From assembly GCA_015499995.1 (NCBI GenBank), contig JADNRV010000096.1, forward strand, positions 1-64,000: a stretch of DNA of 64,000 bases, written 5' to 3'. Position numbers and translations under genes: made by a program. The notes under the pieces are model-generated. The model searched no databases and had not been told where the DNA came from. It saw nothing but the letters and a program-made list of their open reading frames with translations. The DNA comes from Flammula alnicola. Lineage: Eukaryota > Basidiomycota > Agaricomycetes > Agaricales > Strophariaceae. Shown piece by piece: positions 1 to 10,482 of the stretch (positions are counted from its first letter, which is position 1; each line of letters starts with the position of its first letter).

Positions 1-1
1 A

Positions 2-1576
2 CGTCCATGTCCTCATTCCCCACACTTTCATTCTCTCGAACGACGGAAGCAATGGATAGATCACCACGCCCGCTCGCCATCACTATTTCCATTCAATGTC
101 GCGTCTGTATGCAAGCTTTGGCGTGATATCCTCGCGGAGATCCCGGAATGCTGGATGAGGCTCGTATTCGATGTTGCAGCAGATCCCACGCCGCTGCTCG
201 ACGCGTTTTCATGGTCCCAGAAATGGCATCCGGATGTGTGGATTGACGTACTTGTTTTTACAAGTTCAAGTGGTCATCAAGAGATCAACAAGATGACGGA
301 AAGAAGGCGTGTATTGGCCGTCGCTCGTGCTCTCCAACCTCACGTTCATCGGTGCAAGTTCATTGTTTTCGACATCACCTTCTCATCTTCCCTTCCTGAT
401 CCCACCGGTTTCTTCCTCCGGGACACAGAGCGTCTAGAGGAGCTGACTCTCCAGTGCCGCATTGACGATATCGACCCAGAAAAAGATTTTTGCACCACAA
501 CGGGACCCCTATGTTACGCATGGCATCTCCCCAAGTTAAATAAGATATCTATGACAGCATTCTGGTTCATGTATCTAATGCGCCATGGATCCACGGCCAA
601 GTGGCTTGAAAATCTCACTTCCACTCTCACTTCTACAAACTTTGGGGAGATATCTCTTCATATATCCTGTTTCAAGTTCCCTAATACTGGTCATTATACC
701 TTGCCGACATTCGCCCGCTATCTTTCCCACATGAATTCTAAGACGACGATCTACTTCCAAGACATTTCCCTTGGCTACTCATACAAAGATTTAGGTCCAG
801 CCATCAAAACTTGCTGTAGGATTCTTGCTGAGGATTTCCATTTCACCTCCGTTTCGGAAGATTTCATCGCCCATTTCTATGACATCGCGCTTGTCTCTCC
901 TACCCGGGCCACATTCACCCACTGCGCCATCCCCAAAATCAGTCAGGTCCAAGGAATGCGAACCTTACGCCTCAATGGCATCATCGAGAATGACGATGCA
1001 GCCATGAGCGACGGCACCAGTTTGCGCAACATTTTGGGTGTATGGGAGCATGGCAAGTGTGGCACCGAGATTTTTGTTCGCTCCTGTCCCTCATTCAATG
1101 ATTCGCTGCTCGCATGGCTGAGCTCAAAATCTGGTAAAGCCGAGATCCATCCGAATCCTGCATTTTGTTTCCCCTCACCTTTCTTCGAACAAGAATCTGG
1201 GTGGATAAATGCCGAACCTCACCGGCTATTCAACACTTACCCCGCAGACGTTCTTGACACATTGCACATTCATGACTGCCCTAACTTCACTGTACCTGCT
1301 CTCCGTGCTTTTATCCAGGCCACAAACGCCGCCCCTCGCTGCCTCACGGCCTCGGAATGTCCCAACCGACGTGCTCGCTTGATCGATAACCTCAAAGTTA
1401 CTGGTCGATGTCCTGTGCTTATGGAGGATGATAAGGATTGGTTTAAGAGGAAGGGTGGGGCGAATGTCACTGTCTGTTGGGAATCAAGAGATCCACAAGG
1501 GAGAAGTGAGGTATTCAAGATGGTGAAGAATTGGCACGTGATGTCCCTGTGTACCGCTGGAGTTGGTATGAGATAA
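2..1576 (+). CDS. F-box/LRR-like protein, 5' end outside the window
   Basis: The frame is open from the left edge, so the start lies upstream; the first ATG inside the window (155) is internal. At about 101-154 the frame reads a VCKLWRDILAEIPECW block, the second half of the F-box typical of the expanded agaricomycete F-box family, preceded by a PHS...QW segment usual there. Downstream is a leucine-rich, weakly repetitive region with many 'L..L.L..C' turns ending at TAA 1574-1576. F-box proteins join substrates to SCF ubiquitin ligases through Skp1; the C-terminal repeats would choose the substrate, which cannot be told from sequence. There are no introns in the visible part and no frame breaks. 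About 525 residues are seen, normal for the family. The family is fairly sure, the substrate unknown. Confidence 0.75.
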   Translation, partial: RPCPHSPHFHSLERRKQWIDHHARSPSLFPFNVASVCKLWRDILAEIPECWMRLVFDVAADPTPLLDAFSWSQKWHPDVWIDVLVFTSSSGHQEINKMTERRRVLAVARALQPHVHRCKFIVFDITFSSSLPDPTGFFLRDTERLEELTLQCRIDDIDPEKDFCTTTGPLCYAWHLPKLNKISMTAFWFMYLMRHGSTAKWLENLTSTLTSTNFGEISLHISCFKFPNTGHYTLPTFARYLSHMNSKTTIYFQDISLGYSYKDLGPAIKTCCRILAEDFHFTSVSEDFIAHFYDIALVSPTRATFTHCAIPKISQVQGMRTLRLNGIIENDDAAMSDGTSLRNILGVWEHGKCGTEIFVRSCPSFNDSLLAWLSSKSGKAEIHPNPAFCFPSPFFEQESGWINAEPHRLFNTYPADVLDTLHIHDCPNFTVPALRAFIQATNAAPRCLTASECPNRRARLIDNLKVTGRCPVLMEDDKDWFKRKGGANVTVCWESRDPQGRSEVFKMVKNWHVMSLCTAGVGMR

Positions 1577-1755
1577 AGAATGATTTAATGCAAGAAGAAA
1601 ATGTTCGTACTGAACTTAGCAGTTCTTGTCCATCCCCATGGTCCTCCTCTCTGTAAAGTCCGTCTCATAACAGAATTTACCCGCCTCTCTGCTTTAAACA
1701 TCTTTTATATCTCCAATTACAACAATCTTCTAACCTCTTTGCTAATTGTCTGGTT

Positions 1756-1968
1756 TTGTCTCGGAACCACTCATGGCGACCATCCGACCTGTATGGAATA
1801 AAGTATCTCTTGATAGACGGCCAAACAAGCTTCGAGCAATGCGTCGAGATCGTCAAGCAGTTTACCGAAGACCCCACTATCCGTGTTCTAATTGTCTCTC
1901 AGGTTGGCTCCACCGGTTGCGCCGCCGGAGTATCAACGTATACGAGAATGAAAAAGAGTCGGAAATAA
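1756..1968 (+). pseudogene. SNF2 helicase C-terminal lobe relic
   Basis: A 70-codon open stretch contains YLLIDGQTSFEQCVEIVKQF followed by IRVLIVSQVGSTG. This matches the 'DG.....R...V..F......VLL.S...G..GLNL' region (motifs IV-V) of SNF2-type ATPases as found in Agaricomycetes. Neither the N-lobe (Walker A, DEAH) nor motif VI (Q...R..R.GQ) occurs nearby, and the frame falls apart after VSTYTRMKK. It is therefore a gene fragment. It is not a copy of the ISWI-like relic at 30.9-34.8 kb, because the sequences differ. It is short, so the assignment is tentative. Confidence 0.45.
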
Positions 1969-1989
1969 GTGGCGCAAAGCGCGTGCAGT

Positions 1990-2889
1990 AAGTATATGAA
2001 ATACAGATAGGGAAAAAGACAGCCAACAAGTGAGGCGCTTGCGTTGTGCTTGCGGCGTGTTTCTTTCCATAGAATAGGAGTCCTTAAATCTAACAGGAGT
2101 CATACACGCCGGACGCTCGTCGCTCAGACCCATGCGTTGCGCGGATATTCTGTGAGAGAAATTTGTGATTTGATTTCTCGTCTCAATTAGCACTGGGTTT
2201 GTTAGTTCCACTTTAGTAACATAGCAGGATATGACATGGGCTGAACTTTAAACGAAATTCCTGTGGCACAGTGAATGTTTAGACCTGACTCTACATACTT
2301 GAAGTCTCTAGAAAAGTTTTGTTTTGATACGCTGAAAGTCTCAAAATATCGCGGAGTTAATTCAAATTTGATGGGAATGGTCCATGCCCGCTGACTGCCG
2401 TTTCCCGCAACTCGATTGGTTAGGCTTTGTCATGAATGAATCTGATGGCCGCGATCGGCAGACATACGCACGTAACACATGTCACATTCTTTCATTGGAA
2501 AGTCTCCACAACATGCCGATCTCTTGCCGAACCATCTCCACTTCTCATCGCTGCAGCGTGCTCAAAAATTCGGATTTCTGTAAGCTGACCACCATGCTCA
2601 AACGCTAACCTACCACAGCTCACTCTTCCAGCAAGACGCGTCTCGATATCAAGAACTGCCCGAGATCGTGAGAAGGCCCCGTGGGAAGATGCGGAGATCA
2701 AATGTTTGTAGATCCATCGACCGCCATAACTGTCACATCCCGAATACTTACTTGTAACTTCACTGCATCCAATGCCAGCAGGCTTTCGCAGTACGTGAAT
2801 TTGCTATGGGAGCCAATTTACCTCACCAAACGTTCTCTATAACAAATAGATATGATGTTTAAGAACGAAAAATCGAAACTGGTAGCATA
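1990..2889. other. No supported gene
   Basis: Both strands carry only short open frames without recognisable motifs or paired splice sites. No long repeat or terminal inverted repeat was seen here. Confidence 0.5.
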
Positions 2890-2925
2890 TGGTGAGCAAC
2901 TTGACAAAAAAAGCCCAATATCTTC

Positions 2926-3478
2926 TCGAAGAACTTGTATTACCAGATTTCGAAGATATTCCTGAATTCCTCCCAGCCATGGACTCTGAGGACTCTGAAT
3001 CGAACACGGCTCCGCCAATTTTTCAAGAAATTCCTGAATTTCTCCAGCCTGTGGACGCCGGATTGAATGATATTATGGATGGTACGCAATCTTGTAAACA
3101 AAATCCATGCGTTGCTCAGCCTTTGCAGATGTGGTGATTAAAGATATTCCTGAATTCCTCCCAGACATGGACTGTGAGGACTTCGAATCTAATACGGCAG
3201 CGCCTTGTGAGTAAACATCATTACAAAACAGCCAAATATATTTTCAAGGAACTTGTTCCACCAGATTTCAAAGACATCCCCGCATTTTCCCAGTCTGTAG
3301 CCGCTGGATTGAATGGTGGTACGCAATCTTGTCAAAAGAAGCAATATTTTTCTCAGCCTTTGCAGATGTGGCATTCGAAGAACTTATACTACCCGTTCTC
3401 GAAGAAATTCCTGAATTTCTCCAGTCTGTAGCAGCTGGATCGAATAATGTCTCCGATGGTGCGTAATCTCATAATATT
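2926..3478 (+). repeat. Tandem exon/intron-like units (GAAGAACTT...ATTCCTGAATT)
   Basis: A block beginning GAAGAACTTGTATTACCAGA and leading into GATATTCCTGAATTCCTCC recurs in diverged form at about 2926, 3013, 3134, 3237 and 3376. The repeated stretches are separated by intron-like pieces that are also repeated. These begin GTACGCAATCTTGT (3091, 3319) or GTGCGTAATC (3460) and end in TTTGCAG or TTTTTCAG. In translation the units give EELVLPDFEDIPEFLP and relatives: acidic, hydrophobic modules of roughly 20-40 residues. It looks like part of a multi-exon gene that grew by exon duplication. No start or full model could be fixed and no family is recognised. Confidence 0.5.
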
Positions 3479-3579
3479 TTCTCTAAACGTACTTTTTACT
3501 CGTTTTTCAGTCCAACCATCGAAAACCGCATGGGTCGCTTCAAGCCATGAAGATCCTTCATCCGACGTACACCCCTTCA

Positions 3580-4397
3580 TGGTACCTCTACTACCTCAGT
3601 ATGTTCTTGCCACACAATAACTTTACACTATCCAGCCTACAATCTCCGAGGCACTTGGAATACCGTAGGATAGGCGGAAATTTGATCAAGCAGTTAATAG
3701 GATGGGTATCCCGTGGCATCACTGTTCACCGTGACCAGGCGTCGGGAGAGGTATGGGTGGATACATGGGGGGTCAAACAATGGGTAGACTGATGCAAATA
3801 AACAAAGAACAGAGGGATGGTTAAATGGTTACATTTAACGATGGATAAAGCGATGGATAGAGGGCTGGATAATTGAGGGTACAGCAAAAAACAGTGCGAT
3901 GTATAGAAGGATGCACGAAAGGGTGAATAAAGCGCTGAGTAATGGAGGGAATGGAACCCAAAGACCGATGGATGGTCTGATAATCAGTGCGCGAGTGCGA
4001 CCGTGACCCACACGTAAGAACAAACGACTGGTAGCAATTGATTCAATTCATTGGGACGAATATGGATATAATTTTTAAGCGAGATTCTATCTAGGCGATT
4101 GATACTTCATTTCATTCATCAAGCTATGCCACTTAGATACTCCGGCCGCTTATCCAGCGATGAATTACTAGCCGTCGCTTGAAGGGGTTGAACGTTGAGG
4201 TGTGCATGAACTCTTACAAACTGTTACATGTTTCTCCGAGTCGACGTGATGGGAACACATACTTTAAACCTAGCAAATACAAGCTATGTAACATGTCCGT
4301 GAAATATTTAATTTTCCGGGTTTGACGTTTCCCGGATGCACAAGTCAGTTTGGCACGTGCAGGAATAAATTTGGATGTGGTCAGTCAAGCCTCTTTA
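3580..4397. other. No supported gene
   Basis: Around 3800-3990 there are loose repeats of ATGGATRR/GGATAA type that cause open frames without protein-like character. Nothing else is seen before the MITE. Confidence 0.45.
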
Positions 4398-5050
4398 CAG
4401 TATTAGACGGGTACTTTGTACACGATGGGTCCTTTGTACAGTTGGGTTTTTCAGACCCAGTGTGCATCCCTAAAATAATAATGAGCTTTCTACATATGAT
4501 AACCTCCTATAGGTATGGTAAACTGACGAAAAGATGGGTAGAAAGTGGGGTGGGCATTTTCGGTGCCTGGAATACCCAAATTGGACAATTTCCCAGAAAA
4601 TGTATTTTACCTCCTGAATAGTGACGACGAAAGAAATATGGATTTTTTTTGCAGAATACATTGTAACCATCCTAAATACACACTATGCACAAAGTAGCTT
4701 GTAAATCGGATAAGAGCTCGATGAGCAATTGGCGAAAAACCTTTGGAAGAGGGGGAAAGGGAATGCCGCGATGTGATGGCATACACATGACGTTGACAAC
4801 ATGTGATCGGCATGTATTAAAAATTTAAAATGCCGGTGTACAAAGTAATTAGAAATGGCCCAAAAACCAATTTTCAGCTTGCGTCGGGATTTCAGCAAGA
4901 ACCGCTTCACCTCTCAACGTTAGATTTGGCAGACGAAAATTAGACATGTAAACCTATATTATTATGTAAAAAGATTCGAAATTAACGGACATCTGGGTAA
5001 TGAAAAATTGGCCAACATTTTTTGGTGTACAGACTACCCGTCTAATACTG
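4398..5050 (+). mobile_element. TA-flanked MITE, copy 1 (Tc1/mariner- or pogo-type)
   Basis: The 653-bp element starts CAGTATTAGACGGGTACTTT and ends with the inverted form CCCGTCTAATACTG. The TIR is about 26 bp with few mismatches. TA dinucleotides flank it (4396-4397 and 5051-5052), the target duplication of Tc1/mariner and pogo transposases. No reading frame inside resembles a transposase, so it is non-autonomous. A near-identical copy lies inverted at 25435-26084. The frames around 4322-4621 and 25903-26235 translate to matching sequence only because the DNA repeats. Confidence 0.85.
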
Positions 5051-5769
5051 TAATGCACGATTATGCAATGGAAATTTCCCGTCCTGTGACAAGCTACCAG
5101 TAGGTATGCACAATGACCGTACCAGGACCAGTATGCTTCTCGTCGTCTTGGCCGCTTTACCATTCTTCTGAGCATGAAATTGTAGACGGGTGGAGTCATG
5201 ACTCATTGTCATTGTTGCGTGAGATTTCTACAGCATGCCAGCAACATGCTTAGCGAATCGATCAAATATCGGAGGAAGATAGAGCCCTATCGTGGTTAGT
5301 TCGGTGGTCTGGTGATCGACGATGCGTAAGAACGGCAACTGCAGTGTAGTGATGTTCGATATTTATATAATGGATTTCAAAACTCTTTCAATTCCAGAGT
5401 CGTTGAGTTGAACTTGTAGAATCGCTTGGGCAGCAAGGCGGGCATGCTGAATGCCAATTTCTATCATATTTCAGACATAAAAAATACAATCGAGGACTCA
5501 AGATCGTAGATGGTGTAGGTCATATATACATGAATTGAATAGCCCCGCTAACTGGCTTCGTCTGACCTTTTTACCTTTCAACCAAATCACCTTGAATTTT
5601 ATAGATCTATGAGCGCGGAAAATTGACGAGATTTCGAATGTCTTATTTCTTTGTTCATAAAATCATTACGAGCTTTCCTTTTCAATTTCCATCTGACCTT
5701 TTCCGTGAGAATTCAACAAGCGCCCCCCGATCTGGCCGTGATCAAATCACAAAAGTGAACCAGCATGTG
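5051..5769. other. No supported gene
   Basis: AT-rich DNA with no convincing exon, repeat or RNA gene. Confidence 0.45.
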
Positions 5770-5905
5770 TTAATAATTAAGTACCGAAGACTTTTACCCC
5801 GGACTTCAGATACGTCTCTAAAATCCCCGGATATAGGAATCGGTGGAAAAACAGTTCTCGGCAGAAAGTTCCGTATTTCGAGAGTCCGCCCCTCCACACT
5901 GTCTG
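5770..5905 (-). repeat. Dispersed repeat X, right arm, joined to a TIR-element end
   Basis: 5771-5862 is the reverse complement of 47716-47810 with few differences; the shared core reads CCGAAGACTTTTACCCCGGA on this strand. It runs directly into GTTCCGTATTTCGAGAGTCC (5870-5890), which is also an end of the TIR element at 45601-46313. The segment is therefore a mosaic of two transposon families, abutting the element that starts near 5908. Confidence 0.6.
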
Positions 5906-5907
5906 CC

Positions 5908-6577
5908 CAGAATATCTCAGATTTGGAAAAACCGGGCAGCCGGTGGCTGGCGGCTGGCTGGCTGGCTATTTTGGGCGGTGGGAAGATGTACTGCCGTCTC
6001 CGGCGGCGACCTTTGAGATAGCGCCTACCCCGCCCCAAGCCCGCCCACCCATTCATAAATAGTGTATACTACCTATAATAAACCTTCACTGGAGGATAGT
6101 ATCTCACTATATATCAATATATGTAAATTATGAGGCAGTCATTTGCTGCAGCAGTCATGCACACATGCCTGCTATTTTCACTTTGGAAATGGTTGCTTTC
6201 AACTTTTCCCGCCTTTCTCGAATCATTAACAGGGGTCTGGGGAAGGGTGGGCGTGTTCCGGGGACCGTAAATTTTAATTCAAAACAATATTAATCCCGCC
6301 CAATATGTAAAGGGCGGTAGTAGTGGCAGCGACTTATCTCGCTGTCGGACGCTCATAGGATAAAGCCCTCAATAGTATTTACATACATAGATATTACTGC
6401 GGGAGATATATAACAGTATTAAAGAATGCAGACTTACAGAATGGCAACTGAGGGATGTTATACTAACTTATAGCAGATTGTACTTAGCGGCGAGGCATGC
6501 ACGTGATGTCTGGCCGGACAGCCAGCCAGCCGCCAGCCACCCGGACACCCGGTTTTTCCAAGTTCGAGATGTCCTCT
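5908..6577. mobile_element. GC-rich TIR element, family G, copy 1
   Basis: The left end reads TCTCAGATTTGGAAAAACCG and continues GGTGGCTGGCGGCTGGCTGG. The right end (6510-6577) is its inverse, ending CCAAGTTCGAGATGTCCTC. The TIR is about 60 bp with roughly 80-85% identity. The 670-bp element encodes nothing recognisable. The same end signature, GAGGrCATCT followed by TTGGAAA and a CGGCGG-rich stretch, marks copies at 24365-25260 and 46324-47077. A clear target duplication was not found, so the superfamily is open. Confidence 0.6.
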
Positions 6578-7119
6578 GTCGGTGAGTTGGAAAGTGCGCC
6601 ATCAACAGTGCGGCGGCAAAGTCCGTCGCACTCTCGTGACTTGCCTCCAACGTACGCCAAGGCCCTCCGATCTCCCTGAGTGCCTCGCCCGTAGGTTGTA
6701 CTTAGGTAAAACAACAGGGATTTATAGATAAAATGTCATGTTTATTTTCTGCAGCTCTCCCTTCTCTGAATTAATTATAGATTTTTTGGTAAGTAGGGGT
6801 CAATAATAATCAATTAGGATCGCCCAGGCAGCATTTCTTTGATTCATTCATGTCCCCAAAGTGGTACGTAGTCTGTGCATACTTATAGTTCTCTATTAAT
6901 AATATTACTAAGGAGAAGATAGGTATACTTAATGGACATTGTATGGTACTTCTTATCCCTCTGGATAATGATGATCTATGGTGGCCCTTAAAGTAAAAAC
7001 ATTCATGCAATATTCATGATAGAATTCCGAGTCTCTGGGTGAGCAAAAGTAATTATTTTAATGTAAAAAAAGGTATTTTCGTGTTAATACTAGGGCGATA
7101 TGTTTTTTAGAAACAGCGG
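6578..7119. other. No supported gene
   Basis: AT-rich, with short random frames only. Confidence 0.45.
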
Positions 7120-7330
7120 GAACTTCTACAGTGGGCGTTTAATAATAAGAGATTCAATGAGCACGGCGGGGCAGGCGGCTGACAAGCGCTGCCAAATTTA
7201 TCACCTGCCGAAGCTTGGCCGAAGCAGCCAGGAGCGCTTAGGTCACGTTCGGTGGTTGCCGTCGCATACACCGCCGGTCATGCCCAGTGAGAAACCCAGG
7301 TGGCCAAATATAACCAGAGTCAACCACGTC
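7120..7330 (+). repeat. Truncated arm of family G
   Basis: The stretch AGGCGGCTGACAAGCGCTGC to CACCGCCGGTCATGCCC runs parallel to the right arm of the element at 46324-47077 (about 46910-47030). Shared pieces include GCGGCTGACG/A, GCCAAATTt, CATCTGCCGA, GGCTTAGGTCAT/C and GGTTGCCG. Only this arm is present, so it is a fragment. Confidence 0.45.
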
Positions 7331-7404
7331 ACACATGTTATATTTTGTTATGCGATCCGGTCCTGGCAACATCTGGCAAGATGAATTTTCTATTCATACT
7401 TATC

Positions 7405-7565
7405 GGACCATATCTAACAATACAGTGTCCTTCCTCCTGAGCGTCATATAATTATATCTAACGATATCTAATGACATCTATCAGCAGCATCTAGCACAAT
7501 CTAACACCATCTAAACATCCCAGATCACAAGAGATCCAGCAATCTAACGCAATCTAACGACATCA
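7405..7565 (+). repeat. Degenerate short repeat ATCTAACGA(C)
   Basis: ATCTAACA, ATCTAACG, ATCTAATG, ATCTATCA, ATCTAGCA, ATCTAACA and ATCTAACG recur every 10-12 bp across about 150 bp. No protein is encoded. It lies near the downstream side of the minus-strand CACTA genes and may belong to the subterminal repeats of that element. This is an inference from position; CACTA elements commonly carry short subterminal motifs. Confidence 0.5.
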
Positions 7566-8148
7566 TACCTAGACAAACCAGTCCATTCAGCGCCAAGAAC
7601 ACAGAGTAAAGTAACTGTAAAATTATCATAAGTCAGAATGCGGCCAATAGTTCGTAAGCAGAGCACGCACCAGTACGAGAGCTTGAGGCTATGTGCAAGT
7701 AAACGAGGCCAAGACGTCTGGCAACAAGAAAAGTCATCGCAATTGTAAGGCGAACGTGAAGCAAAGTTGGTCGAGCAATTCCAGTCGAGGATATAAGAAG
7801 CAACCATAGAAGACAAATCTTGAGAAGAGGAGAGCGGCGTCGACCAGAGATGGAAGCAGGGAAGACACGTAGGAGCGCAGGAGAAAGCCGGAGCAGTTTG
7901 CATAATAAAGAACCAGTGCACATGGCAAGCGGATTTGACAGAAGCGATCGCACGCGGCTAGGTGCAAAGAAGGTGCTAAGAAACAAATCGCGAGCGCCGA
8001 GGACAAGATAGAGACCAAGGCAGTGGAAGAAATGGTCAAAGAGACAGGATCACATGGAGGGCTGCGCGGTTCATAAGATAATATTAATATTTGTAAGGCG
8101 ATATATATAATAAGACGTACCTTGGGTCCGGACACGACCTTACATCGT
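7566..8148. other. No supported gene
   Basis: Several overlapping open frames exist on both strands (longest 140 codons), but their composition is cysteine/serine/leucine-rich and unlike the neighbouring exons. They look like chance frames. This is probably the 3' untranslated part of the CACTA-like element. Confidence 0.4.
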
Positions 8149-10482
8149 TTACTCAACGTTCTGACCTTCGCCGGCTTCCTTCTTCACTTTGCTGAGGTCA
8201 GTCCATTTCTACGTGCATAGGCCGAGGTGTGATAAGTAGGAATTGTTAATTGTAGTGTAAACGACAAGTGACCTTGATTTCTTCCTTATTCATTGCCTTC
8301 CAATAGGACTCGAAGGATGCTGGTGTTATCGGATCATGCGTCTCGAGGTATTCAATGTAACACAGGTTTCTAAAAAGAATGCGGGACCGTGAGATAAAGA
8401 CAACAAAATCGCAAAGAAATTACTTTGGGGCCGCGCTAGCGGTTACTCGCTTCATGCCAGGTGCGAACGTCAAGTTCGAGTTTTCTGCTGGCTGAGTATC
8501 ACCTGCATACAATGTTATTCAAGGGATTAGATACGAAGAAACAACGACCACAAGAGTGAGTCGAAACGCACCTTTTTTCCCTTTACCGCCGTCTTTTGCT
8601 AAAGACTTGATAGTGGCCTTTCCTGAAACCTTCGCAGCAGTGGCCGTGGCTCGCAGGGACTCGATTCGCGTTGAAAATCCGGTCGCAGGGCCAAAGAGTG
8701 CATTACTACAGAAGCAGGTAAGTCGGTCTATACAATCTAACAGAATGATAAATCCATAAACGTACAAGGGATTAACAAGTGACAGCGGCTGTGAAGCTTC
8801 CACACTACCCACACTCGCTGGAGTTGTTGTCGAACCAACACTCTTCGGCTCTAGCTGAGGCGAGCTAGGTTCGCACGACTGAACTTGAATGGCATTCTCA
8901 GCCTGGCTTTTACGGATCGGTCTTGGTTGTGGGCGGGTCGAGGATCCAGAGTCGGCGGCCATTGGGAGGGGTGATGAATGAGAAGAGGAAGCGGCAGGAG
9001 TGGTATCTGCGGTGTTTACCACAGTCTGATCCACATGTGGCACTTCCGACGTGATGCTCGAAGGAGATGGTGCAGGAGAGGCGTTGAGGCTCGGGTCGAT
9101 GTCCGGTGATGTTGATGTGCTGGCAGATGTGCTGGCAGTGGTATGGATGGACGATGGAAGGGGGGTAGCAGAGGACGAGTCAGTGTTCGACTTGGAGGAG
9201 GGTAAAAGGGTGGGAGTTTCTGATGTTCGAACACGCTTGGCTGTGTTAGATAGCTTGTCGGCTGCTTTTCTTTTGGCAGCGATGCTTGTTGTTGGGGTGG
9301 TAACGGCTATGTCGTTCACATCGGCCATGGTACTGTCGTCCGGATTGAATGGCTGTGGCGGTGGAGCTACCTCGTGCTTGACATCGTTCTTCTCAGCTTT
9401 AACCACAGCCGCCGCGGCGTTCATTGCCCTGCGTTTCTTGTAGGCCTTGTATTCACTGAGCGTGTGCGAAGCAAGGAAGATAGCCTTCCAGTTGTCGTCG
9501 CAGTAACGGATATACGGGTATTCGGAATAAAGCTCTTGAAGGACATAGCTTCGTTCCGTTACACCTGCTTCAGACCATGTGTCCGGTAGCGCCATGGTTC
9601 TGCTCTTCTCCATCTCGATGAAGATAGACCGCATGAGTTTGCGGATACTTTGTGCGGTGTCGCCATCCACAATCGTGCCGTCTTCAAGCTCGATATAGTC
9701 TGTTGCCGTGTTCTCGTTTGATTCAGACAATCGGGCTCCACCTCGCCTCTTCTTTACCTGCATTGGATCAACTACACCTGCCGCTTTCTTCTTCGAGTTG
9801 AGATGTTGGTTATATTCTCGCCGAGTCCAATATTTGACGCCAGGATAATCATCTTGCTTGGGTTTTGGTGGGTGTTTTGCTGATGATATGGCAGTGGGTG
9901 TTGGAGATGCGGAGGATGACGAACTCAGGCCCACGTTGGTGTCCGTCTTCACCGAGTTCTTCAATAGGTTGTCGTAGAGACGGCTAAAATCAAAATCATA
10001 TTAGAATCGAAGGTAGAGGTATTTATCATATAAACATACCGAAGCTCATCATGACGGGCCTGGAGACCATTGAAACCATCATATAGGTCAGCATGAGCCT
10101 GGTTTCCAGCATCCATAAGCTCCTTGTGTGTAGCCTTCCTGAAGTAGTGGGCTGAACCATCGGAATACTAATATTTAACCGCATATATTCAGTAAATGTC
10201 CGTAATACAAGCATAAAAATGAGACTTACACGATAGTTCTGATTTTCTCTGCGTGGTTCTTCGGGATATCTAACGAAATCACGACTTGGACGCGTCCGAG
10301 GAGGCAGGTGGCTGTAACTTGGTCCAGGAGGTGCAAATTCTATATCCCAGGCTGCCTGTTGCCGTGGACTTGTTGGAACCAGCACTCGGCAAGGTCAAGG
10401 AATTATTGAGGAATTCAGGAATATGAGAAGACGATTGGTTCGAACGGCTTATAGAGCGTGTAAGGGGGCGATTGAACGACAT
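8149..10482 (-). CDS. Second gene of the CACTA-like transposon (function unknown)
   Basis: A multi-exon minus-strand gene directly downstream of the transposase. The first exon starts MSFNRPLTRSISRSNQ. Later blocks read FAPPGPSYSHLPPRTRPS, then a coiled segment ending in LYDGFNGLQARHDELR. A long exon follows (from about 9985) with GVKYWTRREYNQHL, an acidic stretch, a Ser/Thr/Pro-rich low-complexity linker (about residues 220-400) and a short conserved tail. The tail is in three small exons, with RNLCYIEYLETHDPITPASF and KWTDLSKVKKEAGEGQ, ending at TAA 8149-8151. Splice borders fit well in the 3' half. Between about 10430 and 10380 the frame shifts without an obvious intron, so this copy may be damaged. 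Proteins of this shape accompany fungal CACTA-like transposases; their role is not known to me. Confidence 0.6.

Noticed and set aside
3780..4000. ATGGATRR-like repeats as a possible satellite
   Set aside because: Units are too irregular in length and spacing to call a tandem array.
4322..4621. 99-codon frame, repeated at 25903-26235
   Set aside because: The match is due to the two MITE copies; the frame crosses the MITE border and has no protein features.
7544..8156. Overlapping minus-strand frames of 117-140 codons
   Set aside because: Composition is Cys/Ser/Leu-rich in all frames, with no domain and no conserved-looking blocks; chance frames in the CACTA flank.
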